Below, piece by piece: positions 44,992 through 56,954 of a stretch of 64,000 nt of DNA. Position 1 is the stretch's first letter. Each line of letters starts with the position of its first letter. A program made the position numbers and the translations under genes. This DNA comes from Plicaturopsis crispa FD-325 SS-3 (lineage: Eukaryota > Basidiomycota > Agaricomycetes > Amylocorticiales > Amylocorticiaceae). The notes below the pieces were generated by a model, which was not told where the DNA came from, searched no databases, and saw only the letters and a list, made by a program, of their open reading frames with translations. Location: the NCBI GenBank assembly GCA_000827205.1, contig KN832554.1, forward strand, positions 3,555,815 to 3,619,814, given 5' to 3'.

Positions 44992-47141
44992 ATGATACCC
45001 TGGATACTGCTCGCTTTCCCTATAACTGCCTATGCATCTTTAGAGAAAACGCGCGGTGTTGCCCCGGAACTTCTGGCCAGCTACGTAGCCCCAAAGTCAG
45101 GATCTTGGAAATGCCTGGATGGCTCTAAAGACATCCTTTGGAGCGCGGTGAACGACGACTACTGCGACTGTCCAGACGGAAGTGATGAGCCTGGTACGTA
45201 TCGCGCCCGGATGTCGGCCTGAACAAAGCTCAATGACTGTTAAGGGACAAGCGCGTGCCCAAATAGCACTTTCTACTGTATTAATGCGGGCCATATTGGC
45301 GCGTACTTGCCAAGCTCGAGAGTAAACGACGGTCTTTGCGGTGCGCTGAGCTGTGCACCCGTATACTGACTACACGGACACTGACACCGAGTATAGAGCC
45401 AAATTGCTGCGACGGGTCGGACGAGCCATCCGGCATATGCCCCAACATATGCAAAGAGGTGGGCGCAGCGTACCAGAAGAAACAGGATGACGCTCGGAAA
45501 ATTCGTAAGACCGTACGTCGCAGCCTCAGTATTACGATTTTCTATCCCGGCTAATTTCTTACAGGGCTCCAAAATTCGCTCCTCGTATATTGCGTTTGCG
45601 CAAAAAGAGAAGAAGCGTCTCGAGGGTGCAATTGCAGCCTCTGCCCAAGAGGTCGAGTTGCGCGAGAAGGAGGTTGCTCGATTGAAAGGCGCGTCCCCCC
45701 CAGTAGCATCTCTTTCTGCCGCCGTCTTACGATCACACATGCGCAGATATTGCAGACAGGTCGGAGTCCCTCTCCGCGTCTGCTCTCGCGCACCGCCAAG
45801 AATCTCGTACGTGGCCTCTCATGTCCATGCAATGATTGTCTCAGATTGGAAACATTGATGCAGCATTGTACAAGTCCCTCCTCGACCACTCTGCCGCGCT
45901 CAAGTCGCTTCAGCAAGAACACGCGAAGCATCTGGCCCGCGAAAAGCAGCTTGGGGATATCCTCGATGCTTTAAGAGGTGGGTACAATCCAAACTACCAG
46001 GACATGGCGGTCTTGGAGGCCGTCCGTGGGTGGGAGGCTCTTGCAGGGCTGCCGCGGCTCGGCGAGGAGGCTTCCGAAGAGGAGGGTACGGACGAAGTCA
46101 AGAAAGAGGAAGAGGCAGCTCCTGAATGGAGCGAGGAGGAGCTAGAGAATCTCCTGAAGACAGATTATGAGTCTTTGCTCTTCGAGCACGACGAGCACGT
46201 CGCATCGCCACCGCCCGATTCAATTCGTAAGTCCGCAGCTCAGCATAGATTGCGATAACCACTGACCGTGTGTTCAGTGTTCGAGGTGTCTTCATACCTC
46301 CCTGATGCGCTGCTACCTCAGTACGAGGCTTTCCGCGGTGCACTGTACGGCTGGCTTCAATCGCTTGGAATTGTCCGTGGCGCTACGGATGCTTCGTCAG
46401 GTAACGTTTCGTTGGTTTGTATATATATATTATCTTACCGTATTGCAGATTCAACCCGTGCGCGTCAAGTCTACAATGATGCGGAACACAGCCTTGGGCT
46501 GGCGCGGAAGGAATACGAGCAGGCCCAAGCTGACTTGGCGGATCTATTCGACCCGAAGGAGGGCTTTGGTGTGGAGGGCGAATGGAAGAAGCTGGACGGG
46601 ACATGCTTAGAACTCGATACTGGAGAGTAAGTTAAACGCTCCCCATCGGCACCTTTCTCTGCTGACCGCAGTGCGCGCCTTAGGTATACCTATGAAGTGT
46701 GTTTGTTCGGCCAAGCTAAACAGAAACCTAACAAGGGTGGAGGAGGGAACACTCTTGGGTGCGTTGTTTCTCGTCCCGCCCGACGATGGTGACTGATACT
46801 TTTCCAGGTACTTCGCGAGCTGGAATCCTTCGCCCGACGTCCAACCCGGAGAACCGGCATATTACGCGACACAGATGTACAAGAACGGTGCCAAGTGCTG
46901 GAACGGGCCTCAGCGCAGTCTTGCCGTGCGTGCACTACCCATTCACAATCATGACTGTGTCACTGATTTCCAATTCCTCTAGTTGTTGATGAAGTGTGGG
47001 ACAGAGAATGCACTGCTTTCCGTAGCTGAGCTGGAGAAGTGCGAGTATCAGATAACAGGCACGACCCCAGCGCTGTGTTTGCCCCTCGATGTCGACGCGA
47101 AAGTGGAAGTCGCAGAAGTTGGCGGGCGAGAAGAGCTATGA
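44992..47141 (+). CDS. gtb1: Glucosidase II beta subunit (PRKCSH/GTB1)
   Basis: The signal peptide is [15 protein letters not shown]. Two LDL-receptor class A-like modules follow: [23 protein letters not shown] and [19 protein letters not shown], joined by introns that complete the cysteines. A Glu/Lys-rich coiled coil with an acidic patch ([17 protein letters not shown]) leads to the C-terminal MRH domain: [55 protein letters not shown]. The Gln, Arg, Glu and Tyr that bind mannose in MRH domains are all present. The protein ends GGREEL, a variant of the HDEL-type ER retrieval signal. Glucosidase II trims glucose from N-glycans in the ER for calnexin-dependent folding; the beta subunit holds and guides the catalytic alpha subunit. 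Confidence 0.93.
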
Positions 47142-47370
47142 GGACTTTCGCGGTAATTATTTACATGGCGGATACATACCACGAATGAACGAGGTTTCGA
47201 AAAGCATGCCAAGTGTTTCAGGATGTAAATCTACAAGAGGTGTGGAGCCCCACACGGCCGTGCGCGACCCCCAGCCTGTCCGCGTCCTTGAAAAAACGAT
47301 TCTCCACCGATTATCTTCCCCTTCCCGCTCTCTTCCTACCACCACCACTTGGCCCAACCGTTAGCGAGAA

Positions 47371-49585
47371 ATGTCCGAAAAATACTACATCGGCGTCGAT
47401 GTCGGGACTGGCTCAGCGCGTGCGACGCTCGTGAAGCACGACGGCACCGTTCTCGCGTCATCTACAAAAGACACCATCACCTACCGTGATCATGAAGATC
47501 ACCGCATCTTTGAACAGTCGACTAACAACATATGGCAGGGCATCTCGACCGCGATCAAGGACATCCTCGCCGAGGCCAAGGTCCCCGCCTCTGCGGTCAA
47601 AGGTCTTGGTTTTGACGCTACGTGCTCCTTGGCCGTGTCGGACCAGAACGGCGAGCCCGTCGTGGTCACGAAGGGCGGGGATCTGGGCCAGAATGGGGAT
47701 CGTAATATCGTGCTCTGGGCGGACCACCGCGCTGAGAAGGAGGCCGAGCTTATTAACAGCACCGGATCCGTCGTGCTGGACTATGTCGGCGGAACCATGA
47801 GTGTGAGTTCGTCGAATTAAACGGAAAGCATCTATTGAACATTCAATCAGCTCGAGATGGAGATACCCAAAGTCCTCTGGCTCAAGAAACATATGAAACC
47901 GGAGCTCTTCGCGCGCTGCCAGTTTTTCGACCTCCCCGATTTCCTCACTTACCGCGCGACGGGGCACAATGCGCGGTCCTGCTGCTCTATCACTTGCAAG
48001 TGCTCCTACGTTCCGACCATGTCCGGATGGCAGTCCGATTTCTTCGACAAGATCGGGCTCGGCGAAGTCCACAAGGAAGGCTACAGGCAACTGGGCGGCC
48101 GAACCGAGGAGGAGGTGCTTAGCGCAGGTATGCCTGTCGGCCAGGGCCTCTCGAAGAAAAGCGCCCAGGAGTTTGGGCTCCTTGAGGGCACGCCAGTGGG
48201 AAGCGGGCTGATCGACGCGTAAGTTGTTCAATGTCACAGTGGCAATCAAACTAACCATTTTGCAGATATGCTGGATGGATGGGCACCGTCGCTGCGCGGT
48301 ACAAAGAAAATGGAAAACTGTCTCCTATGCTCCCCAATCTTGACGAGTCGCGCCACCGCCTCGCTGCCGTCGCAGGTACCAGCACTTGTCACATTGTGCA
48401 AGTCAGTGCTCATCGTTATCCTTTCTGAGTACTACTGACGGCTACTCTAGAGCCGGGAAGGTGTCTTCGTCAATGGTGTATGGGGACCCTACCAGGTAAT
48501 AAGATTCCTTGATTTTTGTCCGTTGTAAACCGAAGTAATCGCCTGATGCAACCAGGGTGCTGTCATGCCGGGATGGTGGATGAACGAGGGCGGTCAATCG
48601 TCAACAGGCCAAGTACGCGTATTCAAAACATTGTATACCCGTTTACATGCTGAATCCCTCTAGCTCATTGACTTTGTGCTCACCACTCATCCCGCTTATC
48701 CGAAACTTGTCGAGAAAGCGAAGAAGGAGAATTCTAACATCCATCAAGGTTTGTCTACCCTTCTCAAAATCACTCAATTGCTATTCTGAAACCGTGTCGC
48801 AGTCCTACAGGAGATGCTTCAGGAGCTCAAAGTTGCGAAGGGCCTTGAAAGTCTTACGGAACTCACAAAAGACATCCATTTCTACCCCGATTTGCACGGT
48901 ACGCGTAAATCCATGTCCACGCATCCTCCGACTGACTCAACGACGTGTAGGAAACCGATCGCCCATCGCGGACTCGAGAATGCGCGGCTCTATCGTCGGA
49001 CTTGAGCTGGTATGCATGTGCTTAACCTCCTCTCCATATACGCCTCTAAACTGCAAAACCAGGACGACACGCTGCACGACCTCGCGCGGAAGTACAACCT
49101 CGCACTTGAAGCGATCGCGCTGCAGACGCGGCACATCGTGGACGAGATGAACAGTAAGGGGCACGCGATCAACGCGATCTACATGTCAGGCGGGCAGGCG
49201 AAGAACATCCCCATGATGCAGCTCTTCGCCGATACCTGCAACATGCCCATCGTGCTCCCACAGTCGCACTCCGTCGCGGTCGTCCTCGGCGCTGCGATGC
49301 TCGGCCGCTTCGCCTCGGAGGCGCAGGGCAAGCCCCTGCCGAAGGACCAGATCGGGGACGCGCTTTGGAAAATCATGGTGAGCAGTGCACATTCTGGGGG
49401 CGTGTCGGTAAAATGCTCATGCAGTACAATGCGTTCAGGTGGAGATGACCCCTCCCGGGACCAAGATCGCCCCCTCGGCGTCCGCGAAGGAGAAGAGGCT
49501 GTTGGAAGCAAAGTACAAGATCTTCAGAGAGTCAATTGACATTCAGAAACGCTGGCGTCGCGAGATTGAAGCCGCTTCTCAGTAA
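47371..49585 (+). CDS. FGGY-family pentulose kinase (D-ribulokinase-like, YDR109C group)
   Basis: A multi-exon gene. The phosphate-1 motif is YYIGVDVGTGSARATLV at the very start. Others are VKGLGFDATCSLAVSD, VLWADHRAEKEAELIN, GHNARSCCSITCKCSY and MSGWQSDFFDKIGLG, then GSGLIDAYAGWMGTVAARY, VAGTSTCHIV and VNGVWGPYQGAVMPGWWMNE. The C-terminal ATPase half has IYMSGGQAKNIPMMQLFAD and AVVLGAAMLGRFASE. FGGY kinases phosphorylate carbohydrates with ATP; this subgroup (human FGGY, yeast YDR109C) acts on D-ribulose, probably as metabolite repair. The length, about 600 residues, is normal. The final exons end EIEAASQ. Confidence 0.92.
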
Positions 49586-49961
49586 CTGGAGACAATGTCA
49601 GGAATTGTAGATATTGACATCCTTAGCTATAGACGTCCACTTAGAGTAACCAATGTACATCATTTACGACTGGATTTTGTTCCGGAGTCGCAGGGCCACA
49701 TGAGAACGTTAACGTCGCCGAGATCTGGGGCGTTCACAAATATCGTACATGGCCGACAAAATGACAACGGGGGGATGCTTGTAATGGCGCAGCATTATTC
49801 GAGAACACAACTGCGGCCATGCAAAGAATGCTATTAAGAAATGCAAAACAACAGTCCGTGTATCTGGAAAGAGTCTTTGGAGAGCTAACAGCCCGTCGTC
49901 CGTTCCCGATTTTCCTCAAAGCCACGGAAGTGAACACTCGACCCGCTCAAATTGATCGACC
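49586..49961. other. Convergent 3' intergenic region
   Basis: It lies between the stops of the FGGY kinase (+) and the prolyl oligopeptidase (-). AT-richer, 3' UTR-like; no gene seen. Confidence 0.5.
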
Positions 49962-52900
49962 CTAGTCCCGCCACACAAGTCCCAGGGACTGCGCAACGAA
50001 GCCCCATTTATCAGCGGCCTCTTTGATCCTGCGTGTACATTGTTCGTTAGGATTGTCAGCAACGCCAGTTCACAGATGCAGCTTACCTCTGTTCGGTTGC
50101 CTTCCCTGCACCATGTCCGGCTTTCAGATCCACACGCAGAAGTAACGGATGTGGGTTGTGCGGCAATGTATGCTGCAATGTGGCGGCATGCTTGAAGGAA
50201 TGCATGGGCACTACTCGATCATCATCTGTAGATGCGCCAGTAAATCATGGTCAGATACAGTGGCTAGAGAGAAAAGTAAGCTGCGCACGGTCTGCGGTGA
50301 GAAGCATCGTAGGGGGGAGAATACGGTCCGTCGGTACGTTGTGGAGAGGAGAAATTGGGTAGATGAAATCAAAGTCGTGCGGGTCGTGCGGGTCACCGTA
50401 GTCCGAGGTCCATGCCTTGCCTACAGAGAGTATCAGACCCTTGAAGTGAAACATTTGTGAAAAAAGTAATTACCGATTGTGAAGTTGGCGAACTGAAAGA
50501 AACATGATCAGCGCGATGATGTTTACGAAGGAATGTCTGCTAACCTTAAGCAAGTCCAGAACGCCCACCTCAGCAACCGCGGCACCAAATGTACCCTCGG
50601 GCGCCCTGTTGACACACGCCCCCACCAGAAGACCTGCGTCTATCAGTATACTTCATAGTGGACATGATGAAAGCATCCTACCTCCGTTTGATCCACCGTT
50701 GATGGCGACTTTGCCAGCTCCCGCGTACTTATTTTTCACCAGGAATTGCCTGCATCATAAGGTCAGCATAGATATCAGCCCACGGCACCGAAAACACTTA
50801 CGTGGCAGCGATAAAGTCATCGAAGACATTCACCTACGCACAAGCGCAGTAAGTATTTGTCTACAGACGGCCCGTCTGGTATGACCAACTCACCTTTCGC
50901 TCCCGAGTGCCCGCCAAGTGCCAATCCTCGCCGAATTCTGCACCTCCACGAATGTTTGGGACTGCCAAGACTGCCCCGTATTTTTGCAGAAATGTCAGAA
51001 TAGATGGGCTGAAGAATGGGTTGATAGAGATGCTGAATCCGCCGTAGCCTTTGAGGCGCTCTGTCAGTGCTGTTGCATGAGACCCGAACACCGGATGAAT
51101 TGCGCACCGTATTGGATTGCCGGGGCCGTTCCATCGAACTGTGTCGACTTATGCCGGACGACGAACATGGGGACCTTCGTCCCGTCCTTGCTCTCATACC
51201 ACACTTGCTCGGCCACGAAGTCCTCCGGCTTCAGTCCTTTCACGGCCGTAACACGGTACACACTCCACGCCTTCTTTTCGTCCTCCTGCGAGAAATCGTA
51301 TCTTGCAACGATTCCCGGGTTAGTGAATCCCGTCATAGTGACAAAGAGCCACGACTGCTTGCGTTTTGCCGAAACCGACGCGGCGCCAACAAAGTCGGGG
51401 GCAAGGCGTTTTAACCGAGTGCCCTGGAGGTCGTATATGTAGATCTCGTCCTTGACCTGCATATTGACTTCCTGTCAGAATCCGCCAGCGCTAGATATCC
51501 AGAGACGCGCATACATTTCGCTTGTAAACCACGACGAGCCGATTGCCGTTGACGGCGCGCGTACTTTCAAGGTGGGCCTCCTTGTCCTCTGGGATAAGGT
51601 CCACGAATGTCCGTTTAGGATCAGCGAGGTCTACGGTGACGATTTTGTACTGCGGGGCATCTTTATTAGTGCGGATGTATAATTTAGTCCCATCGTTCGC
51701 AAGGCTACGGCACGAACACGTTGCATAAGTACCACAAGTTTCGCAAGGAATAGGGATAATAAATGCATACATATCGTATTCGGCGTCAAACTCGTTGATG
51801 ACTTTGTCCCATTTTATGTTGGGTCCGATTTCGTTTTTGTGCAGGTCCGCGAGCCAAAGCATGTTTTTCTGTCGTGTATTAGCTAGACTACCAAAGACTC
51901 TGAGACGTGAAGAATACCCACTCTCGATGTATCCCTAACGACGTAGAGCGCTAGGTATCGCCCGTCTACTTCCGAGACCTCTGCGCTCCATTGCCAGTCA
52001 GGATTCTCCCCGTCCTTGATTATCAGGACGTCCTCCGCTGAGTAACCATGTCAATGACTACGAAGACGAAACAGAAAGCCACGAAACCTACATTGTGGAG
52101 TTCCGATGCGGTGATAATAGAGCATCGCATCACGGTCGCCCTGCGTTTCGAGCGCGCCTGCATCCCCTTCGCGTTGCTTTTCGCTGTGGTCGGGGTATCG
52201 CTACGAGATAGAAAGTGTTAGCATCGTCACTTGAGCCACACGTATGGCAGAAACAAACCTGATAGAAAAAGCCTTTCGAGTCGTGGGACCATGCAATAGA
52301 GGAGAATTTGACGAAACGAATTTCCTCAGGCAGGCGTTTTTCGTGATGAGTCGGTTTCTTGCCGTCCGGTCCAACTGCGAGGGGAGCGCTGGTCGGACGG
52401 ACATAAATCGTGCAAAAGTCCGAGCCCTAGCATAAACGAACACAGGGTCAAATCGATAGCACGCCGGATTATGGGACCGGATGGACGACTTACAGACACG
52501 GAGATACCGTAGGCATAATACTCTCCGGAACGGGAGAAGGCGGCGGTGGCAATGGCATTGGTTCCGTCTTCAGAGAGAAGGTTGGGCTTCAAAACAAATC
52601 CATGGGCAGATTATATCAATGGGTGCCTACGGCGATGGCAGTTGTCTTCCTCACATCGAAGAAAACTTCGCCTCCTGGGCCATCCTCTGACACTTCTGGG
52701 AGTTTCTCGTCCTTGGAGCGGTGAATAACTGTTTTATACGCGACGTTAGCTCATCTCCCCGAGTTCGCGTTGCAATGCCGCGATATTCAGGTCGACACTC
52801 GCCTGCTTGTGCTTGTAATCCACTGTTGTGATACCAATACCAGCGACCGTCGTCTTTCAGACTCGGAGCGGAGAACTATGCATGGCACTGAATTTAAAAT

Positions 52901-53177
52901 CATACAAAGACAGTTAGACCAAACACACCTTCGCGTAGTCCGTCGTTGCCCTTATGTGGTCTTCCAGCTTCTGCCTGTCGGCATTCTTGTCGAGGTATGC
53001 TCTCGTGAACTTCTCCTGCTCGCTTATCCACCGTTCCGTTTCCTGTCCGCCGTTTTCCAGCCACTGATACGGATCGGGGACGGCCACTTCGCCTCTAGCC
53101 TCGCTCTTGTATACATCGACATGGTCGGAACGGCGGGCTTGAGGGTACCGGTTCGGTGTCCATTGCGTTGCTGTCAT
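49962..53177 (-). CDS. Prolyl oligopeptidase (S9A serine peptidase)
   Basis: Many small exons. The N-terminus reads [20 protein letters not shown], then the seven-bladed propeller ([47 protein letters not shown]). The catalytic domain follows: [30 protein letters not shown], the nucleophile in NGGSNGG (Ser codon at 50689-50691), [18 protein letters not shown] with the Asp completed across an intron, and [10 protein letters not shown] with the His. The triad is complete. These enzymes cut peptides after proline. Some mushroom relatives (POPB) also macrocyclise toxins, but no precursor peptide gene is seen here, so a housekeeping role is favoured. An in-frame upstream ATG at 53276 could add a mitochondrial presequence. 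Confidence 0.92.
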
Positions 53178-53496
53178 CTTGCCAGTAGAAATACGACGAG
53201 ATGCGAGTTGAAGAACGCGAGGGGGAGAGGAGAGTGGGATTGGTCGCAGGACATGGCGAATCCGACACACAAGCATGTGGATTCTGGAATGAAATCGATC
53301 GGTGAATAAGCCTCGCTTTCATGTGGAACGATAGGATTGTGAACACGTTGACGTGTCACGGGCATCCGCCTAAGTTTCGCCGTGAAGGTTGAAGGGGGTT
53401 CGGAAACATATATATCGTCTACTACTTTTGAAATGTACTGTACCAAGGTATCCGGTCTACCATATTATCCAAGTCTTCATAACGACGCACTGCTGC

Positions 53497-54750
53497 TCAA
53501 CTTCCAACGCCCGCCCGCTTCGCCGCCGTCGTTCGGAAAAACCACGCCAAGTTTTCGTACACGACGAATGTGACGCAGGTACCCGGGAGGACACGCACGA
53601 GATTCGTGCCGAGGCCGCGGTAGAAACCCTTCACACCTGCCTCGGCCCAAGTCTGTTTTATCGTGATAGGGATAGTGGGGTATAGATGTGTCGTGGCGTT
53701 ATTCTGGGGTAGTGGCATTGAGTTGACGTGGTGACCTTGAAGCGCGCTTGACGCGATGGAAGGGGAAATCACCTGTATTCGGGATCGCACCACCTGGTAA
53801 GGATAGGTCAATGTTAACGCCGCGAGTTTACTCGCGCCGGACATGATGGTATATGATGTGTTGCTCTGTCAAGAGTTAGCCGACATACGTAGTTACTCTG
53901 CAGAGTGTAACTCACGAGTTTTGCCTCAGTCGTATTCCAGGCTTGGCCAGATTTCTCTAGCTGCCGCCGTTTACGCTCAAAGCCCCACCGCTTCATTTCC
54001 TCGTACGCCATGAATTGGATTGCACCATTGCTGACGCCAAATAGGGCAAGAGACGTGCCGCGCCAAAGCCCCGAGACACCCTCCGCGCGCACAATCGACG
54101 AGAGGCCATCTATCATAGACATGGGACTCCACCCGTGTGATATGAATTAGAACAAATATGCTCACCCCATAGACCCCGATACGCTGTCGACGAGTCGGCT
54201 CTCGTGGTGAACATTCGGACTTTGACGACCCATATCGGGTTGGTCATGATTGCAGTCACCGCACCTACAACCAAATTCTGTTAGAGAGGCTGCCCGAGAG
54301 CTGGCGGAGCCGCAAGGAAGGAATTGCGAACTCGCTTCTGCAGAACAGAGCAGATACTGCCCGGCGGACATCCTGTAGTCAGGGTCACCCCCGCTCGCCC
54401 TTTTCTGCAGCATCTTGTAACTGGAGCTGGCGTGAGCAAGAGGTCATTTCGCGTTCACATCGCACTCACAATAGGAAATACAGTCCCCAACTGCTCGCGT
54501 TACCCGCAATATTCGGCCCCACACCGCGGTATAGACCGCGCCAGCCCTCCTGGGACTTGATGTCCCCGAGTGCGCGCCAGATCTGCCGCCCAACGCCGCC
54601 GGTCGGTGTCGACGTAGCGACCTGAAATTTGACTTTCAAAAGGTCGAGCGGGTGCATGCAGAGCACAGCGACCACGCCAGCGCCAATCCCCGCGGCGGCA
54701 TGGTCGAGTGCGGAGGTAGGGAAGAAACTGGGTGGTTGCTGCTGCGCCAT
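53497..54750 (-). CDS. flx1: Mitochondrial carrier, FAD/folate type (FLX1/SLC25A32-like)
   Basis: Three carrier repeats are visible, each with its signature: MHPLDLLKVKFQV, TNPIWVVKVRMFT and TYPYQVVRSRIQV. Matching second halves include WRGLYRGVGPNIAGN, VSGLWRGTSLALFGVSNG and VKGFYRGLGTNLVRVLPGT. The unusual W in repeat two and Q-V-V-R in repeat three mark the FAD/folate subgroup. Four or so exons; start at ATG 54750 (MAQQQPPSFFPTSALDHAAAG). Located in the inner mitochondrial membrane, these proteins import FAD or folate; which one is not decided by the sequence. Exon limits near 54120-54300 are approximate. Confidence 0.9.
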
Positions 54751-55193
54751 GACGGCCACTGCGCCGTCTAGTTAGACTCGAGCAATGTTATACAACAGTC
54801 GAGCGGGCGCGTCGTCGATGGCGTTGCGCAACACGTAGGTTGAAACGTCGAGACGCGTTGCGGAGATGGGAGAAAGAGTCAGACCAAGTTTGAGCGCGTC
54901 GACGGCTTTGGCCTTGATGTCATGAAAATATACGGACCAATGAGACGTGTACGCGTCACAACCAGCTCATATGTCAGGAAACTCATGAATTCAAAGTATG
55001 AAAAGTCAACGAAACAGGTCGATGGAATAGAGGTGAACTGGTGTATTAGTATATAGAAGTAGCTGTAGGGCTGGAGTGCCTGCAATGCTAGATATCCTCA
55101 GTGTGCGTGGTTTCTCTCGGGTCCGTAGGCATCGGCGAGGTACCAGCATAGAGATTCTCTCATAAGACCCTACGTAGGCAGACCCTCCTTCAA
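54751..55193. other. Intergenic, carrier promoter / F-box-LRR 3' side
   Basis: No gene recognised. Short frames only. It contains the carrier's promoter on the left and AT-rich 3' sequence on the right. Confidence 0.45.
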
Positions 55194-56654
55194 TCAGCAA
55201 GCGACGCCCACCTTAGAATGAGATAACCAGGAGGTATACCTTACTGCAGTCAAGTCCTCCTCGATCTCTTCCACAGAAGTGAGCGGCTCGATCAGACTGA
55301 GAGAGTCTGCAGGAATTGTGGCGATTTCCCCGGCGGGAACACATATCGTGGGCACTGTAAAGTTCCTTTCCCGCCGCAACACCAAATTGTCACGCAAGGC
55401 GCGAAAATCGACGCTCCCGTAGGATTGTTGGGGAAGCGGGCATCCAAGTATGATCTTGGCAAGATTTACACCGAGAGGTTCGCCATCTACGTCGCTGAGG
55501 AAGTATGAATCGGATTGGTACCAAAACAGGGAGATGACAAGGTTGGAAAGCTGTGGAAAGGCCTGCATAACCTTCTTTGCATCGGCTCTGCTCCAATCGC
55601 AATCCCTGATTGACAGAGTGCGCACAGCGGGAAGCCTCATCGTTCCGCGGGGAGTCGGCTGCATGACAGTGTCAAAGACCCATTCGTTGATGCAATCGAT
55701 GCTGATGAAAGCGATGGTGTCCAGAAGCGGAGCTTCGATGAACGCAAGCATGTCCGAGACATGGCCACTGCTCATATCGTGTAGATGGCGGAATGTGATT
55801 GAACGAAGTGAGGGGAGGATAGTGGGCACGCTAAGCAGGAGGCTGTCGCTCCACCGCACTTTTTGAACGAAGCCATCCTGTATATCTAATTTTTCCAGTG
55901 AAGTGAACCCACTGAAAAACTCATCAAACGAGAGGAGTTCCAACTGGATGTGGATGCAGGATAGATTGAGCGTTGTGACGCAGCTGTGTGGAGGAAATGC
56001 CTGCTGAGGATTCAAGCCAGTATACGACATATGCTGCAGCGACGGTGCACCACCTTTGAGGAGGTAGAAGGGAGGCGGCTTGGCCGCAAAGCTCCATGCT
56101 CCATCTAGAGCAATGTCTAGGCGAGAAAGCTTCGGTGCGTAGGCAGACTCGAGCTGTCTAAACATCGGCGAGAATTGAGGGACACGAGAGCGACCGAAGA
56201 CGACAATTGTGAGGACTTTCCAGCGGTCGATATGAGCGAAGATAGCATCTAGGATAGGGTCGTTCACAGGGAATCCGTGATCGTTGATCGCCAGGGTCAG
56301 TCCAACTGCTTTGGACCGACGCAGCACCTCAACAAGGATGGTGATGTCAAACTTTACCGACCGGTTTACGTGCACCGTGTCCCATAGCCTGGGATTCCCG
56401 ATAGCAGTATCCCTCCAGTGTCTTGAGATGGAACAGATCAGGGCTCGAAATGGTCTGAGGTGTTTCTGAATGTTATTGAGTGCTCTGTCTTCTCGCTTAT
56501 CCTGCGCATCCATTTCGTGTCCGGCGTCAAATATGGCGGAGAGAAGCTCAGAGGGAAGCATATTGATGGGGGCATGTCCTGTGTGAGCTATGGTGTCGTC
56601 TTTTGGGAGGTGGAAACCGTTCGCTGTGATCTGGCTCCCTGGGCTGCAATGCAT
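55194..56654 (-). CDS. F-box / leucine-rich-repeat-like protein
   Basis: A long single frame of about 486 codons. An F-box-like entry (INMLPSELLSAIFDAGHEMD) is followed by a spaced helix (FRALICSISRHWRDTAIGNP, LWDTVHV), the standard start of Agaricomycete F-box/LRR genes. Irregular leucine-rich segments follow (LSRLDIALDGAWSF, VTTLNLSCIHIQLELLS, TSLEKLDIQDGF, LPSLRSITFRHL, AVRTLSIRDCDW, FPQLSNLVISLFW). Such proteins are presumed SCF substrate receptors and form very large families; the target is unknown. The frame is open a few codons upstream of 56654 without an earlier ATG, and a short upstream exon is possible. Confidence 0.75.
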   Translation of the reverse strand: MHCSPGSQITANGFHLPKDDTIAHTGHAPINMLPSELLSAIFDAGHEMDAQDKREDRALNNIQKHLRPFRALICSISRHWRDTAIGNPRLWDTVHVNRSVKFDITILVEVLRRSKAVGLTLAINDHGFPVNDPILDAIFAHIDRWKVLTIVVFGRSRVPQFSPMFRQLESAYAPKLSRLDIALDGAWSFAAKPPPFYLLKGGAPSLQHMSYTGLNPQQAFPPHSCVTTLNLSCIHIQLELLSFDEFFSGFTSLEKLDIQDGFVQKVRWSDSLLLSVPTILPSLRSITFRHLHDMSSGHVSDMLAFIEAPLLDTIAFISIDCINEWVFDTVMQPTPRGTMRLPAVRTLSIRDCDWSRADAKKVMQAFPQLSNLVISLFWYQSDSYFLSDVDGEPLGVNLAKIILGCPLPQQSYGSVDFRALRDNLVLRRERNFTVPTICVPAGEIATIPADSLSLIEPLTSVEEIEEDLTAVRYTSWLSHSKVGVAC

Positions 56655-56908
56655 AGCTGACCAGGAGATTGTCAATGCACGTATGTTGTCGGAGATCGTC
56701 TAGTGAATGCTGAAATATGTCGTCGAGGACTACCATTAGAGCGCGTAATGGAGTCGCTCGATGAGATGGCTGTGACTTGTTTGGGTTGTAAAAATTATTC
56801 CGTCAGGCCATGGTATACGATGAAATGGGGCGTACGTACCCTACGGTGTCGTACGAGGCTGATATCCGGCGACTTTCGTCGACGTTACGGTTGACGCTGG
56901 GGGGAAGC

Positions 56909-56954
56909 AGGCTACCCTAGGCTACCCTGAGGCTACCTGCAGGCTGAGGCTACC
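56909..56954. repeat. Short tandem AGGCTACCCT repeat
   Basis: Four copies of AGGCTACC within 46 bases; the first two are perfect 10-base tandem units (AGGCTACCCT). Confidence 0.85.

Noticed and set aside
47458-48258. 266-codon minus-strand frame opposite the FGGY kinase
   Set aside because: It overlaps well-conserved kinase exons and an intron, and has no family signature.
49962-53177. Prolyl oligopeptidase as a POPB-type peptide-toxin macrocyclase
   Set aside because: No short precursor-peptide gene or other cluster gene lies nearby, and the neighbours are housekeeping genes. The family's common role explains it.
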